Assembly: GCF_042453785.1 (NCBI RefSeq)
Contig: NC_091663.1
Span: 22,528,501 to 22,592,500, forward strand
From: Malus domestica
Lineage: Eukaryota; Streptophyta; Magnoliopsida; Rosales; Rosaceae
Length of the DNA stretch: 64,000 nt
Direction of reading: 5' to 3'
Numbering within the stretch: position 1 is the first letter of the stretch; each line of letters begins with the position of its first letter. Of this stretch, positions 23,932 through 34,805 are shown piece by piece. Both the position numbers and the translations under genes were made by a program. Under the pieces are notes generated by a model, which was given only the letters and a program-made list of their open reading frames with translations, ran no database searches and was not told where the DNA came from.

Positions 23932-24789
23932 TTGTTTTCAAAAGGTTGTCAGGGATATTTAGCTCATGTAGTGATGAATGATGTTGCTTATAGTAGTGTG
24001 GAGGATGTTCGAGTAGTCAGGCATTTTCCTGATGTATTTCCTGATGATTTACCTGGATTGTCGCCAGACCAAGATGTGGAGTTCACTATTGATTTTCTTC
24101 CAGGTACGGATCCTATATCTTTGACTCCATATAGAATGGCTCCTGCTGAATTGAGGGAATTGAAAGTCCAGTTGCAGGAATTAATCGATAAAGGTTTTAT
24201 TCAGCCTAGTACTTCACCCTGGGGAGCTCCAGTTTTGTTTGTAAGGAAGAAAGTTGGAACTTTGAGGCTATGTATTGATTATAGACAATTAAATCAGGTA
24301 ACGATTAAAAACTGTTATCCGTTGCCGCATATAGATGATTTGTTTGATCAGCTTCAAGGTGCTTGTGTGTTTTCTAAGATTGATTTAAGGTCTGGTTACT
24401 ACCAGTTGAAGATCAGCAGTGAGGATGTCCCTAAGACTACTTTCAGGACTCGTTATGGTCATTATGAGTTTCTAAGGATGCCATTCGGATTAACGAATGC
24501 ACCAGCAACTTTCATGGATTTGATGAATCAAGTATTCCAGCAATATATAGACAAGTTTGTCATTGTTTTTATTGATGACATTCTAGTATACTCTAAGTCT
24601 AAATCAGAGCATGTTCAACATCTTACTTTGGTGTTAAAGAAATTAAGAAAACATCAGTTGTATGCTAAGTTTAGCAAATGCCAATTTTGGTTGAATCAAG
24701 TGGCATTTTTGGGACATGTTATATTTGCTCAAGGTATTCTAGTAGATCCTCAAAAGGTAGCAGATATGGAGAATTGGGAACAACCTTGA
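23932..24789 (+). pseudogene. gypsy-1 reverse transcriptase
   Basis: A well-kept Ty3-type RT. It shows [19 protein letters not shown], then [53 protein letters not shown] and the catalytic box FIDDILVYS. It ends at a TGA at 24787 just after the RT. Conservation of the FIDD box and fingers/palm suggests recent loss of function. Confidence 0.88.
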
Positions 24790-24942
24790 ATCGTCACTGA
24801 GGTACGAAGTTTTCTTGGTCTAGTAGGCTATTATAGACGGTTTGTTAAGGATTTTTCAATCATCGCTTTGCCGTTAACGAGGTTAACTAGAAAAGAGGTT
24901 AAGTTTGAGTGGGATGATAATTATGAGTAAAGTTTTCAGCAG

Positions 24943-25482
24943 TTGAAATATTATCTCACTCATGCACCTGTTTTGGCACTCCCAAATGATAATGGTAATT
25001 TTGAGGTCTACAGTGATGCTTCCTTAAATGGTATGGGTTGTGTGTTCATGCAGCATGGTAGGGTGATTGCTTATGCCTTACGGCAATTGAAGCCTCATGA
25101 GAAGAATTATCCTACTCATGGTCTGGAGTTAGCAACTATCATCTTTGCCTTGAAGATTTGGAGACATTATCTTTATGGTGAGAAATGTAAGATCTTCACA
25201 TATCATAAGAGTCTTCAGTATCTTTTTACTTAGAAAGATGTTAATCTTCGGCAGTGGAGGTGGATTAAGTTGCTTAGTGATTATGATTACACGATTGAGT
25301 ATCACCCTGGTCGTACGAATGTAGTGGCTGATGCTCTTAATAGGAAGACTCCAGTTAGACTTAATGTTTTATACGCTTGTCATGTTCCTCTTCTTGCGGA
25401 TTTAAGGTCCACTGGAGTGATGTTAGGAGTAGAAGATCGAGAAGAAGCCTTACTTGCAAATTTCAAGTCAGGCCAATTTTAA
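24943..25482 (+). pseudogene. gypsy-1 RNase H and start of integrase region
   Basis: RNase H signature [18 protein letters not shown], then [18 protein letters not shown]. After a TAG it continues with LLSDYDYTIEYHPGRTNVVADALNRK. The following frame to about 25596 is the RNase H-integrase connection. Zinc-binding and DDE integrase parts are absent because the sequence jumps into the LTR at 25597. Confidence 0.82.
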
Positions 25483-25596
25483 TGGATCGTGTACTTGAAG
25501 CCCAGATGGATGATGAAGAGACCTATGAAATAATTCAGGTTAGAAATCAGGGAAAAAAGAAAGACTTCAGAATTCAAGAAAATGATGGCATGCTTA

Positions 25597-26576
25597 TGCC
25601 AGGTAAGTTCATAAATTAAAGATATGAGATTGCTTCAGTTATGCGAGATATGATGTGATTATGTGTGATGTATTGAGAGCTCATAAACCTGCACCCTGGT
25701 GTTAGTGCTCCCGCCTAGAGTTAGGGCATAGTCCTTCACATGATATTCACCTCCCGCACCATATGCTCACCTTAGATCCAAGTTAGGTGCACAGGCTTGT
25801 CGTACAGACTACTATAGGTGGTTCCGACTCGTAGGTGACCCGCGATTATTCGCACAGCCTTCACGTGATCGTAGCATTAGAGCATATTTATTTTACACCT
25901 AGTCTTGTCGTACAAACCACTTTAGGTGGTTCCAACTCGTGTGCAGGATTTGATTTGATATGATTAAGATTGGTTATGAGCTATAGACTCAGCCGTGCAG
26001 GTCACATAGGTGGAGCCGGCTGATATGACATCTGGCTTTGATACAATTTAACTGAATTATTTATGGCATTTCATTGAGATACTTGGCATGGTATATTTAT
26101 ATGGATTTTCATCCTGAGCATGATTTCTGTTATAACATATATTATTTTTCTGGGAACTTATACAGGTTTTACAGCGAGGGGTTAGAACTTTTGAGAAATG
26201 AAATGATTTTGAAAAGCTTTGTTTTTGCCCATTCACACTTTCCGTTTTGCTCCCTTCCAGGTTTTAAGTAAAAGTGCTTTGGTGGCTCACGAGGATTTCG
26301 ACGGTGGTTCTGATAAAACATCATAAATGTAGGGTCACTTTTGGGTGTTGTATAATTAGTACTTGTCTCGCCTGACTACACTTAGGTTATTTATGCTCTA
26401 ATTATGTATTTCACACTTAATCTCACACTTGCACCTTATCTTATCTAGTACTCTAGTTGATTTGGTTTTTCATTCATTCGTAATTCCTTATATCTCTATT
26501 GCTTCCGCACTGTGCACATGACTACGTCACCCTCACGTGACAGCCAGCATGCCTTGATTTTGGTCGGGGTGTGTCA
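25597..26576 (+). repeat. gypsy-1 truncated 3' LTR (last 980 bp)
   Basis: It matches 21060-22039 of the 5' LTR at the same length (980 bp) with scattered substitutions. The first 1374 bp of the LTR are missing. The junction falls in TGCCAGGTAAG, shared by both breakpoints, which suggests a microhomology deletion. Confidence 0.88.
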
Positions 26577-26855
26577 ACATTCATTGTCAACCAAAACCCT
26601 ATAAAATTAGCAGTTTAACCCTCTAATTAAAATAGAACATGAATAAGAAATATGAGACAGAAATGTAATTTCACACAACCAAATTTTGTTGTTTTTTTTC
26701 AAGGCCTCACCTACATGTAATCCTAATATATCTCTAATTAACAAAAAATACTTTTCACTCCCACATTCTCTATCACTCTCTTCCTCTCTCCTTCTATTTC
26801 AAAAAATAAAAAATAAAAAAAATTCACACACTTTGTCTGTGTGCCTATATGCTAG

Positions 26856-27037
26856 TATTAATTGTATTAGGTTATATTATACAAACCTAATCCACACAAC
26901 CATAAGGCCCAAGCTTTCAATCCATTTCCAAATGGTCCACGTTCTAATTACTAGAACAAAGGACTAGACCTATTTAAATGGCAATAGGAACTAAAAGTTC
27001 CCCGATGTGGGACACTAAGAGTCTCAAAACTCCAACA
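26856..27037 (-). repeat. copia-1 left LTR, part 2
   Basis: It continues the LTR after the Helitron (TATTAATTGTATTAGG...) to GTCTCAAAACTCCAACA, matching 42311-42492 of the right LTR. The next internal bases read, on the minus strand, AAAATGTGGGGTAT, a plausible polypurine tract beside the 3' LTR. Confidence 0.85.
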
Positions 27038-27604
27038 ATACCCCACATTTTGATACAACTATGTGGTCTTAGAGAAACTAAGATACGTGAGTAAATAATA
27101 AATGTGACATACGTTAAGAGATGTGTCTTTTGGACTTGAACCTACCTTAGTATATACTTATCGGATTTACTAGATGACGCAGTGAATATAAAATCTTGAA
27201 CTGTTCATCTCCGCAGTAAACCAAGACAATAAGCAAAACATATTCCACACCAACACATCACAAATTCATATGTTTGTGTTCTTTTTGGTCCTGAACAAAT
27301 CTTAGATTCATGAGAGCTTTAGAAAATGTAGCCATGTAATTCTCATAAATGCGATCCCACATTTACTCTAATATAGATGATAATGATTAAGAATAGGCTA
27401 CTACTTTTTCACTTGATTTACAAGTATCAATATTATTAAACTAATGTATCCTACACCCATCAGCAATCACCACACTTCTTCCATCATAGGAATGGGTATG
27501 TAAGTGTGTTTCTTCTTTGAATCTAGCCAAACATGTTTGCCTATTGAACCTAGACCATGGGATCTACAATCAACTAGGTTAGGTTTCCGTTTGACAGTTT
27601 CATT
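27038..27604 (-). other. copia-1 3' untranslated part
   Basis: Internal copia DNA between the end of RNase H and the 3' LTR. There is no coding frame, and the polypurine tract lies at its left edge. Confidence 0.6.
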
Positions 27605-28356
27605 TTACTCTATTGGCTTTAAACCCATTCCTCTCAATGTATGATTAACTTGCTCTCTAGATAAACCTTTAGTAAGTGGATCTGCAATATTATCTTTTAA
27701 CTTGACATAGTCAATAGAAATTACACCACTAGAGAGCCATTGCTTTATTGTACTATGACTTCGTCTAATTTGTCTAGACTTCCCATTGTATACACTATTT
27801 TTAGTTCGATATTGTGCAACTAAACTATCACAGTTATACATATTGCCGTTACAGGTTTAGGCCATTTGGGAACATCTTCCAAAAAATCTCTTAGCCACTC
27901 AGCTTCTTCTCCAACCTCATTAAGAGTTATAAATTTTGATTCCATTGTTGATCGGGCTATGCACGTTTGTTTGGAAGATTTCCAAGATATTGCTGTTCCT
28001 CCCAAAGTAAATACATATCCACTTGTGGATTTCGTATCAGTATTATCGGATATCCAATTCACATCAGTAAATCCTTCAAGCACAGGAGGATACCTCGTAT
28101 AATGCAATCCATAATTCATTATATGCTTTAAGTATCTCAGTACTCGAATTGAAGCTTCCCAATGATCATGCCCAGGATTGCACATATATGTACCCAGTCT
28201 ACTCACTGAGTATGCTATATCAGGCCTTGTACAGTTCATAATGTACATAAGGCTTCTAATAACTTGTGAATATTCACGTTGAGATATAGCATCACCATTA
28301 TTTTTCTTAAGTTTGCTATTGGCATCAAAAGGAGTAATTGCATCTTTACTTTCCAA
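27605..28356 (-). pseudogene. copia-1 RNase H
   Basis: The minus strand encodes the copia C-terminal block: [21 protein letters not shown], then [21 protein letters not shown], then after a frameshift at about 27830 DNIADPLTKGLSREQV. RNase H removes RNA from the RNA/DNA hybrid. The frameshift alone would abolish a full polyprotein. Confidence 0.85.
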
Positions 28357-28416
28357 ATGACCATACTTTCTAAGTGTAGCTTCTATATAATGGGATTGTG
28401 TGAGAGTACAACCTTC

Positions 28417-29147
28417 TTAGTTTCTTTTGATTTTTATTCCAAGAATCACATTAGCTAGACCAAGATCTTTCATATTGAAACTTGATTTCAATATCTTCTT
28501 GGTCCAATTTCTTATCTTTTTATTAGTTTCCATTATAAGCATATCATCTACATATAAACACAACATAACGCAAGCATTATTTTGAGTTTTTGCGTATACA
28601 CACTTATCACACTCATTTATCATAATATGGTCACATTTTTCATGTCATTGCTTTGGAGCTTGTTTAAGCCCATATAGTGATTTCATAAGTTTACAAACTT
28701 TGTGTTCTTGACCTTTAACCACAAACCCCTCGGGTTGTTCCATATATATTTCCTCATCTAAGTCTCCATTTAAGAACGTAGTCTTTACATCCATTTGATG
28801 TATTTCCATGTTATGGAGTGCAGCTATAGCAATCAACAGTCTTATTGAAGTAATTCTCGTTACAGGCTATTATGTATCAAAGAAATCCAAACCATGTTTT
28901 TGACGGTATCCTTTAGCTACCAAGCAAGCCTTATATTTGTCAATTATACCATATGGTTTTAATTTCTTCTTAAATATCCATTTGTACCTAATTGGCTTAG
29001 TGCCAGGGGCAAATCGACTAATTCCCATGTATGATTTTGCATAATGGAATCTACTTCACTATTAACTGCATCCTTCCAAAATTGAGCTTTAGGAGTGGAC
29101 ATGGTCTCCTTGAATGATTGAGGTTCTGCCATAGTTAATAAGGTCAC
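28417..29147 (-). pseudogene. copia-1 reverse transcriptase
   Basis: Fragments in three frames: SEVDSIMQNHTWELVDLP (29147-28959), HQMDVKTTFLNGDLDEEIYM and KSLYGLKQAP (28836-28645), then MLCLYVDDMLIM with the catalytic YVDD (28623-28417). The order and spacing are those of Ty1/copia RT. Stops and frame changes separate them. Confidence 0.86.
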
Positions 29148-29210
29148 AAAATCAGGCTCAAAGTCTTTTCGAATTTTTGTCCTTTTATTCCTTCTAGGTT
29201 TAAGTTCTTC

Positions 29211-30295
29211 TTATTCTTGAACTCTAGAAGAGGATGAACCATCATCATGTTCTCTAGGTTCGTTATTAACCTCGGATACATCATGATGTAATCTCTTTTT
29301 CAAGAAATTAGACTTGCCCATTTTGTATGGAAATATATCCTCAGAAAATATTGCATTTATAGATTTTATAATAGTATTGACATGTATATCGCTTACTTCG
29401 GAATGAAAAACTAAGAATCTATAAGCTAAACTATTAGATGCAAAACCGATAAAAACACAATTTATAGTTTTAGGCCCTAATTTTGTTCTCTTTGGCAATG
29501 GGACTTGTACTTTTGCTAGGCAACCCCACACTTGCAATTTAAACGTTGGGGTTCTTCCTTTCCACAATTCATATGGTGACTCTTGGAATTCGATTCAAAA
29601 TTTTATTTGTAGTAAGCAACACCCCACAAATTGTGTGGAAGCCCAGAGCTATTCAACATGGAATTGATCATGTCTTTAAAAGTTCTATTTTTCCATTTGG
29701 CAACACTATTTTGTCGTGATGTATAGGGGGCTGTTGTTTGATGAATTATGCCATGTGTGGCACAAAATTCAGTAAGGGCATGAGACTCATATTCTCCTCC
29801 CCTATCAGACCTTATAACTTTAATCTTCTTGTTAAGTTGATTCTCAACTTCTGCCTTATATGTTTTAAATATATCCAAGGTCTCATCTTTACTATGAAGT
29901 AAATAAACATAACAATACTTACTGAAATCATCTATAAATGTTACATAATAGTTCTTTCCACCACGAGTTGGATATGATCTAAAATCACACAAGTCACTAT
30001 GAATTAAGTCTAATAAATCATTGGATTTTTCATGCACTGATTTAAAGCTTTGACTTGCAAATTTCGATTCTGTACAAGTCTCACATTTAACATTATCTAA
30101 ATAGTCAAGTTTGGGCAGCAAACCTAAATTATGCATTCTAAAAAGAGAACAAAAATTTACATGTCCTAGCCTAGAGTGCCATAAATTAGATGAATCAACA
30201 ATATAAGCAGAAGCATTATTTATTTCATTCATAGCATTAGCAAGTACATTTAGTTTAAATAATCCATCAACAAGGTAACACTTTCCCACAAACAT
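29211..30295 (-). pseudogene. copia-1 integrase
   Basis: It starts with the zinc-binding block (LWHSRLGHVNF, then CETCTESKF). The catalytic core has LDLIHSDLCDFR, IRSDRGGEYE and PYTSRQNSVAKWKNR. In the last block the family normally has a catalytic Glu (GVAERKN); here it is Lys, so the DDE triad is broken. A frameshift near 29590 leads to the VWGCLAKVQVP-type C-terminal region. Confidence 0.85.
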
Positions 30296-30325
30296 TCCCC
30301 CTTTAGTTAGTACAAACTTATTGGA

Positions 30326-30643
30326 CTAAAAAACTAGTTTGAATCCCTTATTACTAAGAATAGGACCAGAAACAAGATTCTTCTTTATATCGGGGACATG
30401 CAACACATCAAGGAGGGTTAATTCCTTTCCAGAAGTGAATTTCAGAACACATTGCCCTATTCCAGCCATAACAGATGTATATGCATTTCCCATGAACAAC
30501 TGCTCGTTCCCCTCGACTTTCTGGTATGAAGAGAACATATTTTTATCACCATATACATGGTGAGTTGCACCGGTATCTATCCACCACTTAATGTGGTTAG
30601 ATACAAGGTTGATTTCAAAAATCATTGCAACCAATGCATCCAC
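30326..30643 (-). pseudogene. copia-1 protease
   Basis: A retropepsin-type region with [11 protein letters not shown] (catalytic DTG) and [17 protein letters not shown], placed between gag and integrase as in all copia elements. The core residues are intact. Confidence 0.85.
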
Positions 30644-30718
30644 ATAATTTTCAATCAGGTTTGCGTCGTTGTTGTTGCCTTGATTTCCAGGACCTTGATC
30701 CCTTCGATGGCGACATTC

Positions 30719-31968
30719 TTAAGCCCTATGACCTAGCTTTCCACAAACCCAGCAACTTCCTTTAATTTTCTTGAAGTCTTTGCCTTTCACACTAGGGACA
30801 AAATTCTTTTCCTTCTTCTTAGTTTTCTGGAATTTCAGCCTTTGCTTTGATGAATTTCCTTCAACAACATTCACCTTCGCTTCCATACTTGAAACCCGGC
30901 CTTTCTCATTCTTTCTGTTATCTTCCTCAATTCTCAACCTTACAATGAGATCTTTGAGGGTCATCTCCTTACGTTTGTGCTTGAGATAATTCTTGAACTC
31001 CTTCCAAGAATGTGGCAATTTCTTTATGAAATACGCCACTTGAAAAGACTCATTGATCACTATCCCTTCAACATGAATGTCATGGATGATTTTCTGGAGA
31101 TCTTCGGTTTGAGAGATAATGGACTTTGAATCCACCATTTCGTAGTCCAAAAATTTGCCCACGACAAATTTCTTTGAATTAGCATCCTCGGTTTTATATT
31201 TTTTTTCTCAAGTGATTCCCAAAGTTCCTTAGCTGTCTTGCATACTATAAAATATCGATGATATCGGAAATATCGGTAGTCCAAAAACACGGAAATTTCG
31301 ATGAAAATATCGAGATATTATCGATATCGATAAAAATTGAATAAAAACCACGGAAATTGTAAGATAAACTTGGAAATTTTTATTGAAACTTTGCAAGATG
31401 TTTATTTAGTCAATTATCTATTAGTTTATCACAAAAAAATTGGAAGGAAATGCATTGCATGATGGATTTAACTGATTTAAGTTGATTTTATAGCGAGTTG
31501 GCAAACATTGTGAGTGTAGAAAATATGTAATAATTAATGAAAGAGGTTTAAACACACCATAATCATTTATATATAATGAATTAGTACAATATTTTACACT
31601 TCATACATTGCATGGTAAGATACATGAGTGACTTAGTACCACATAGAGTTCCTATCAAGGTCTAAAATATCAATGATATCGGAAATATCGATACTCCAAA
31701 AACACGGAAATTTCGATGGAAATATCGGGATAATATCGATATTTTAGACCTTGCATACCACATAGACATCATACAACGAATCATCTAATGCATTGAGAAT
31801 ATAATTTATGCAGAGGAAATCATTATGATTCCAAGCATCTATAGCCCTCAAAGTTTATGCAGGAATATCATCTCCTTCTGCACTAGGCACAGTCTCATGC
31901 ATGACATTAGCTAGATTCGAAGTTGTCAAATAAAACAGTATTTTCTGCTGCCATCTTTTGAAGTTTCC
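30719..31968 (-). pseudogene. copia-1 gag, main part (interrupted)
   Basis: UBN2-type gag: [19 protein letters not shown] at about 31800-31850, CKTAKELWESLEK just left of a MULE-like insertion, SFQVAYFIKKLPHSWKEFKN, and a zinc knuckle CWVCGKLGH cut by a stop before its last Cys. The reading is split by the 31246-31749 element and, at its 5' end, by gypsy-2. The first gag codons lie at 41684-41737. Confidence 0.85.
31246..31749. mobile_element. MULE-like non-autonomous element with 9-bp duplication
   Basis: Flanked by CTTGCATAC at 31237-31245 and 31750-31758; removing the insert and one copy restores the gag reading. The left end carries TATAAAATATCGATGATATC. The right end, reverse-complemented, carries GTCTAAAATATCGATATTAT. 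The interior repeats the left end (CACGGAAATTTCGATG twice) so that 31656-31750 is itself a hairpin. The 9-bp duplication points to Mutator-like transposition; no transposase is present. Confidence 0.75.
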
Positions 31969-34791
31969 TGACACACCCCGTCCCGAAGGAGGGCATGCTG
32001 GCCGTCACGTGAGAGTGACGTAACCATTTGCACAGTACGGAAGCTTTAATTATACAATTTATAAGTTGATACACCCGAAGGTGAGTCCTAATTTTTGTCC
32101 AATCTGTCAGAACACCGTCGAATTCCTCGTAGTCACCACACCTTTGTGATTCCTGAACCTGGAGGGGCGCAAAACCAAAATTGAGTGGGTCAGTAAAACA
32201 ATTCTTTTCCAAGTCCAAACATTTCTCAAAACGTTGTAACCCCTCTCCGTAAAACCTGTATACTTTCCCAGAAATGTAAAATATAAATATACATATATAT
32301 TCTCAAAACTTCATTTTTACTATCTCAACATTATCTCTTTATCAATCATGCCATGCCATGTCATCTCAACATTTCTCATATTAATTATGCCATGCCACAT
32401 CATCTCAACAGTAATAAGGTATGAATGCATCAACATAATCATATCAGGTGCAAGAAAGTAATCAACCGTAGGCCCTCTAATAGCCCTGTACGGTTGAACC
32501 TAGAGCTCAAAATCTATCATTATCACTCTACCGGAGTCACCTCTGTGACCCGTCCGGCCTTCTGCACGCAAGTTACGCTCTAGTGCTTCTCATAAATCAT
32601 CTGTGCACATAATCTAAGGTCACCCACCAGTCGGAATCTCACTAACACTCTCGCGACTGGTCTGTCGTACCCACTCCGCGTGGACTGTACGACTAGCATC
32701 TACTTGGATCCAAGGCGAGCGTGCGATGCGGTGAATACTATAAGCACTAAACCATGGTGCAGGATTTGAGCTCAATATATATCATCATCATCATAACAGT
32801 AATTAAATACTCATCTGTGCGTCCACCGCACCATTTCATACATATGCATCATAAATCAATTCTTACCTGTGCGTCCACCGCACCAATTCATACATATGCA
32901 TCATAAATCAATTCTTACCTGTGCGTCCACCGCACCAATTCATACATATGCATCATAAATCAATTCTTACATGTGCGTCCACCGCACCAATTCATACATA
33001 TGCATCATATATTAATTCATGCATGGCATTTCAACTCACATTTCTATATACTTTTCATATCAATTCTATGCATGGTATTTCACTTCCCGTTTTTCCACAT
33101 AACTCATATGCATTTCATTTTAAACATATTTTCATTTCAATTCAATTTCTGGGAAACGTCAAGTATATATATATACGGAAAACAAAACTGCCCACTCACC
33201 TGGAGTTCGTCCAACAACTCCCTAGCACCACACATCAAGGCGTCATGACGATCGCCGCCTAGAATAGTAATCAAATCCAGGCTCAGAATTCATATCGATA
33301 GAATACATAACTTATATAAAATACGTCACTACGTTGATCGATCCGGAAGATCTGCCACTCAGATTTTAAATCCATAACTTCCAGAGGTCCACATTATACC
33401 TCTAGGACAACATCCTAAAATTTCATTACCATCCAACGGTCGGATCTCCGTCAATTTCCAAAACTAAGTGACGGTTAACATTTTATATTATGGACTTACA
33501 ATTCCAATTCCGGAAGATCCGTAACTCGGATTCCCAATCTGTAAGTTCCAATAATCCTCAAATATTACGTATTACAACGTATCAAATTTTGGTGACGATC
33601 CAACGGTCGGATCATCAATTCACATTTTCACCTAAATGTGAAAACTATAAAACGTTATTTGAACACCTAACCAACAATCCTCAATAACTTTCTCATACGG
33701 TGTTCAATTTAGGTATATGAATATACCACAGTGATCTACTCGACGTCACGGACGTCGACATATTTTTAAAATAATTTTATTTTTATTTTTTATTTTTACT
33801 GTAGCACCTTCTTCTTCCTTGGGTCGCCGGACTGGTTTTTCCGGCGGCCGTTTTCTGGGCAGTTTTTCAAATTGCCATAACTTTGTCATTTCTCAACGAA
33901 ATCAAGTGATTCAAAAACGAAAGTTGTAGCCCTTGAAGAGACAAAGAGAATGGTACCTTTCAAAATACCTAGTGCGCCGTGGTTTGGCCGGAAACTGCCT
34001 CGAAAGCCTCGGAGGTCGCCGGAAACTGGGTATTTTTCAAATGAGTATAACTTCTTCAATACTCAACGAAATTGAGTGAAACAAAAAGGAAAGTTGTATT
34101 ACTTGACGAGACGAAGAGATTGATACCTACCTCGACTCCTAACTCGCCGGGGATTCGCCGGAAAACGCCTCGAAAGCTCCGGCCAAACTTTGAACTTATC
34201 GATCTCCGTGTTCTTACGTCCAAAAACTTCCAACGAAGCACTCCGAGCTTCCTTGGGACCTCACTAAGCTCACTATGAGCTTGGATTGTCCTAAAAATCA
34301 ACCAATTCAAAGCTCATGAACAGTACACTTTCATGGGGAGTTTAGAATCTAGGTTTTCCGAAGTAAAACTTACCTGAAATGGATACCAACGTGATCGTGA
34401 AGTCCTCAGGATTCCAATGGTGGTCTCAAACTTGACGTTGGTATAGATTTAGGGTGGTTTTGGTGGTGGTCCGTGTGAGTTCGAAGGAGAGGGAGAGAGA
34501 ACTGAGAGTAATCGTGAGGGAGGAGAGAGAGAGAGTGTGAAGGACAGTATACGGGAAATGGGGAGGGAAATAAGGAATGGGGATCCCACGTGGTCCTTTT
34601 CCAATCCCCAACTCTAAACCACAAAATTTTAACCTAAAAATCTAAGTTCCATCCTTATTAAATTCCATTTTATTTTCAAAACTTAGGAACTTAGATAATT
34701 ATCAACTTGAGCTTCACATACTTAGTATTTCTTAAGGGCAATTTCGTCCATTCACAGCCACGAATGTAATATTTTGGAACGGGCTGTGACA
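31969..34791 (-). repeat. gypsy-2 3' LTR (left copy)
   Basis: 2823 bp; on the minus strand it starts TGTCACAGCCCGTTCC and ends GGGACGGGGTGTGTCA. All open frames in it recur at a constant offset of 6887 bp in the other LTR with identical translations. Confidence 0.93.
32815..33022. repeat. four-copy 52-bp tandem repeat in gypsy-2 left LTR
   Basis: Four units of 52 bp share CTGTGCGTCCACCGCACCA followed by TTCATACATATGCATCAT. The fourth unit diverges at its end (ATATTAATTCATGC). The units contain the palindrome ATATGCAT. Confidence 0.9.
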
Positions 34792-34805
34792 ATCTCCCCT
34801 CCTTA
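34792..34805 (-). other. gypsy-2 polypurine tract
   Basis: On the minus strand AAGGAGGGGAGATT directly precedes the 3' LTR, as expected for the plus-strand primer. Confidence 0.85.

Larger units (their letters stand above)
19686..26576 (+). mobile_element. Ty3/gypsy element (gypsy-1), internally deleted
   Basis: A plus-strand gypsy element with TG...CA LTRs, flanked by ACATT at 19681-19685 and 26577-26581 (5-bp target duplication). The 5' LTR is full length. A tRNA-iMet primer site follows, then gag, protease, RT and RNase H in gypsy order. The integrase is lost after its first residues and the 3' LTR is only its last 980 bp. Related to chromovirus (Del/Tekay-like) elements by RT and by the long LTR; the lineage is inferred. 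In-frame stops (for example 22554-22556, 24787-24789, 25231-25233) make it inactive. Confidence 0.88.
19663..26855 (+). mobile_element. non-autonomous Helitron (297 bp without its gypsy insert)
   Basis: It begins TCTCTACTAATAAATAAAAC and ends CTAG at 26852-26855. A 6-bp stem (CACACA 26825-26830 with TGTGTG 26838-26843, 7-nt loop) sits eight bases before CTAG. Insertion is between A and T with no duplication. The undisturbed site in the other copia LTR reads GATTAATTAATATTAATTG, and here the Helitron splits it after GATTAATTAA. These are the defining Helitron traits: TC start, hairpin plus CTRR end, A|T target. It has no Rep/helicase; its own sequence is 19663-19685 plus 26582-26855. Confidence 0.88.

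Noticed and set aside
32921-33262. 113-codon open frame present twice (also 39808-40149)
   Set aside because: It lies wholly in the gypsy-2 LTRs and translates the 52-bp tandem repeat; duplication of the LTR explains the repeat of the frame.
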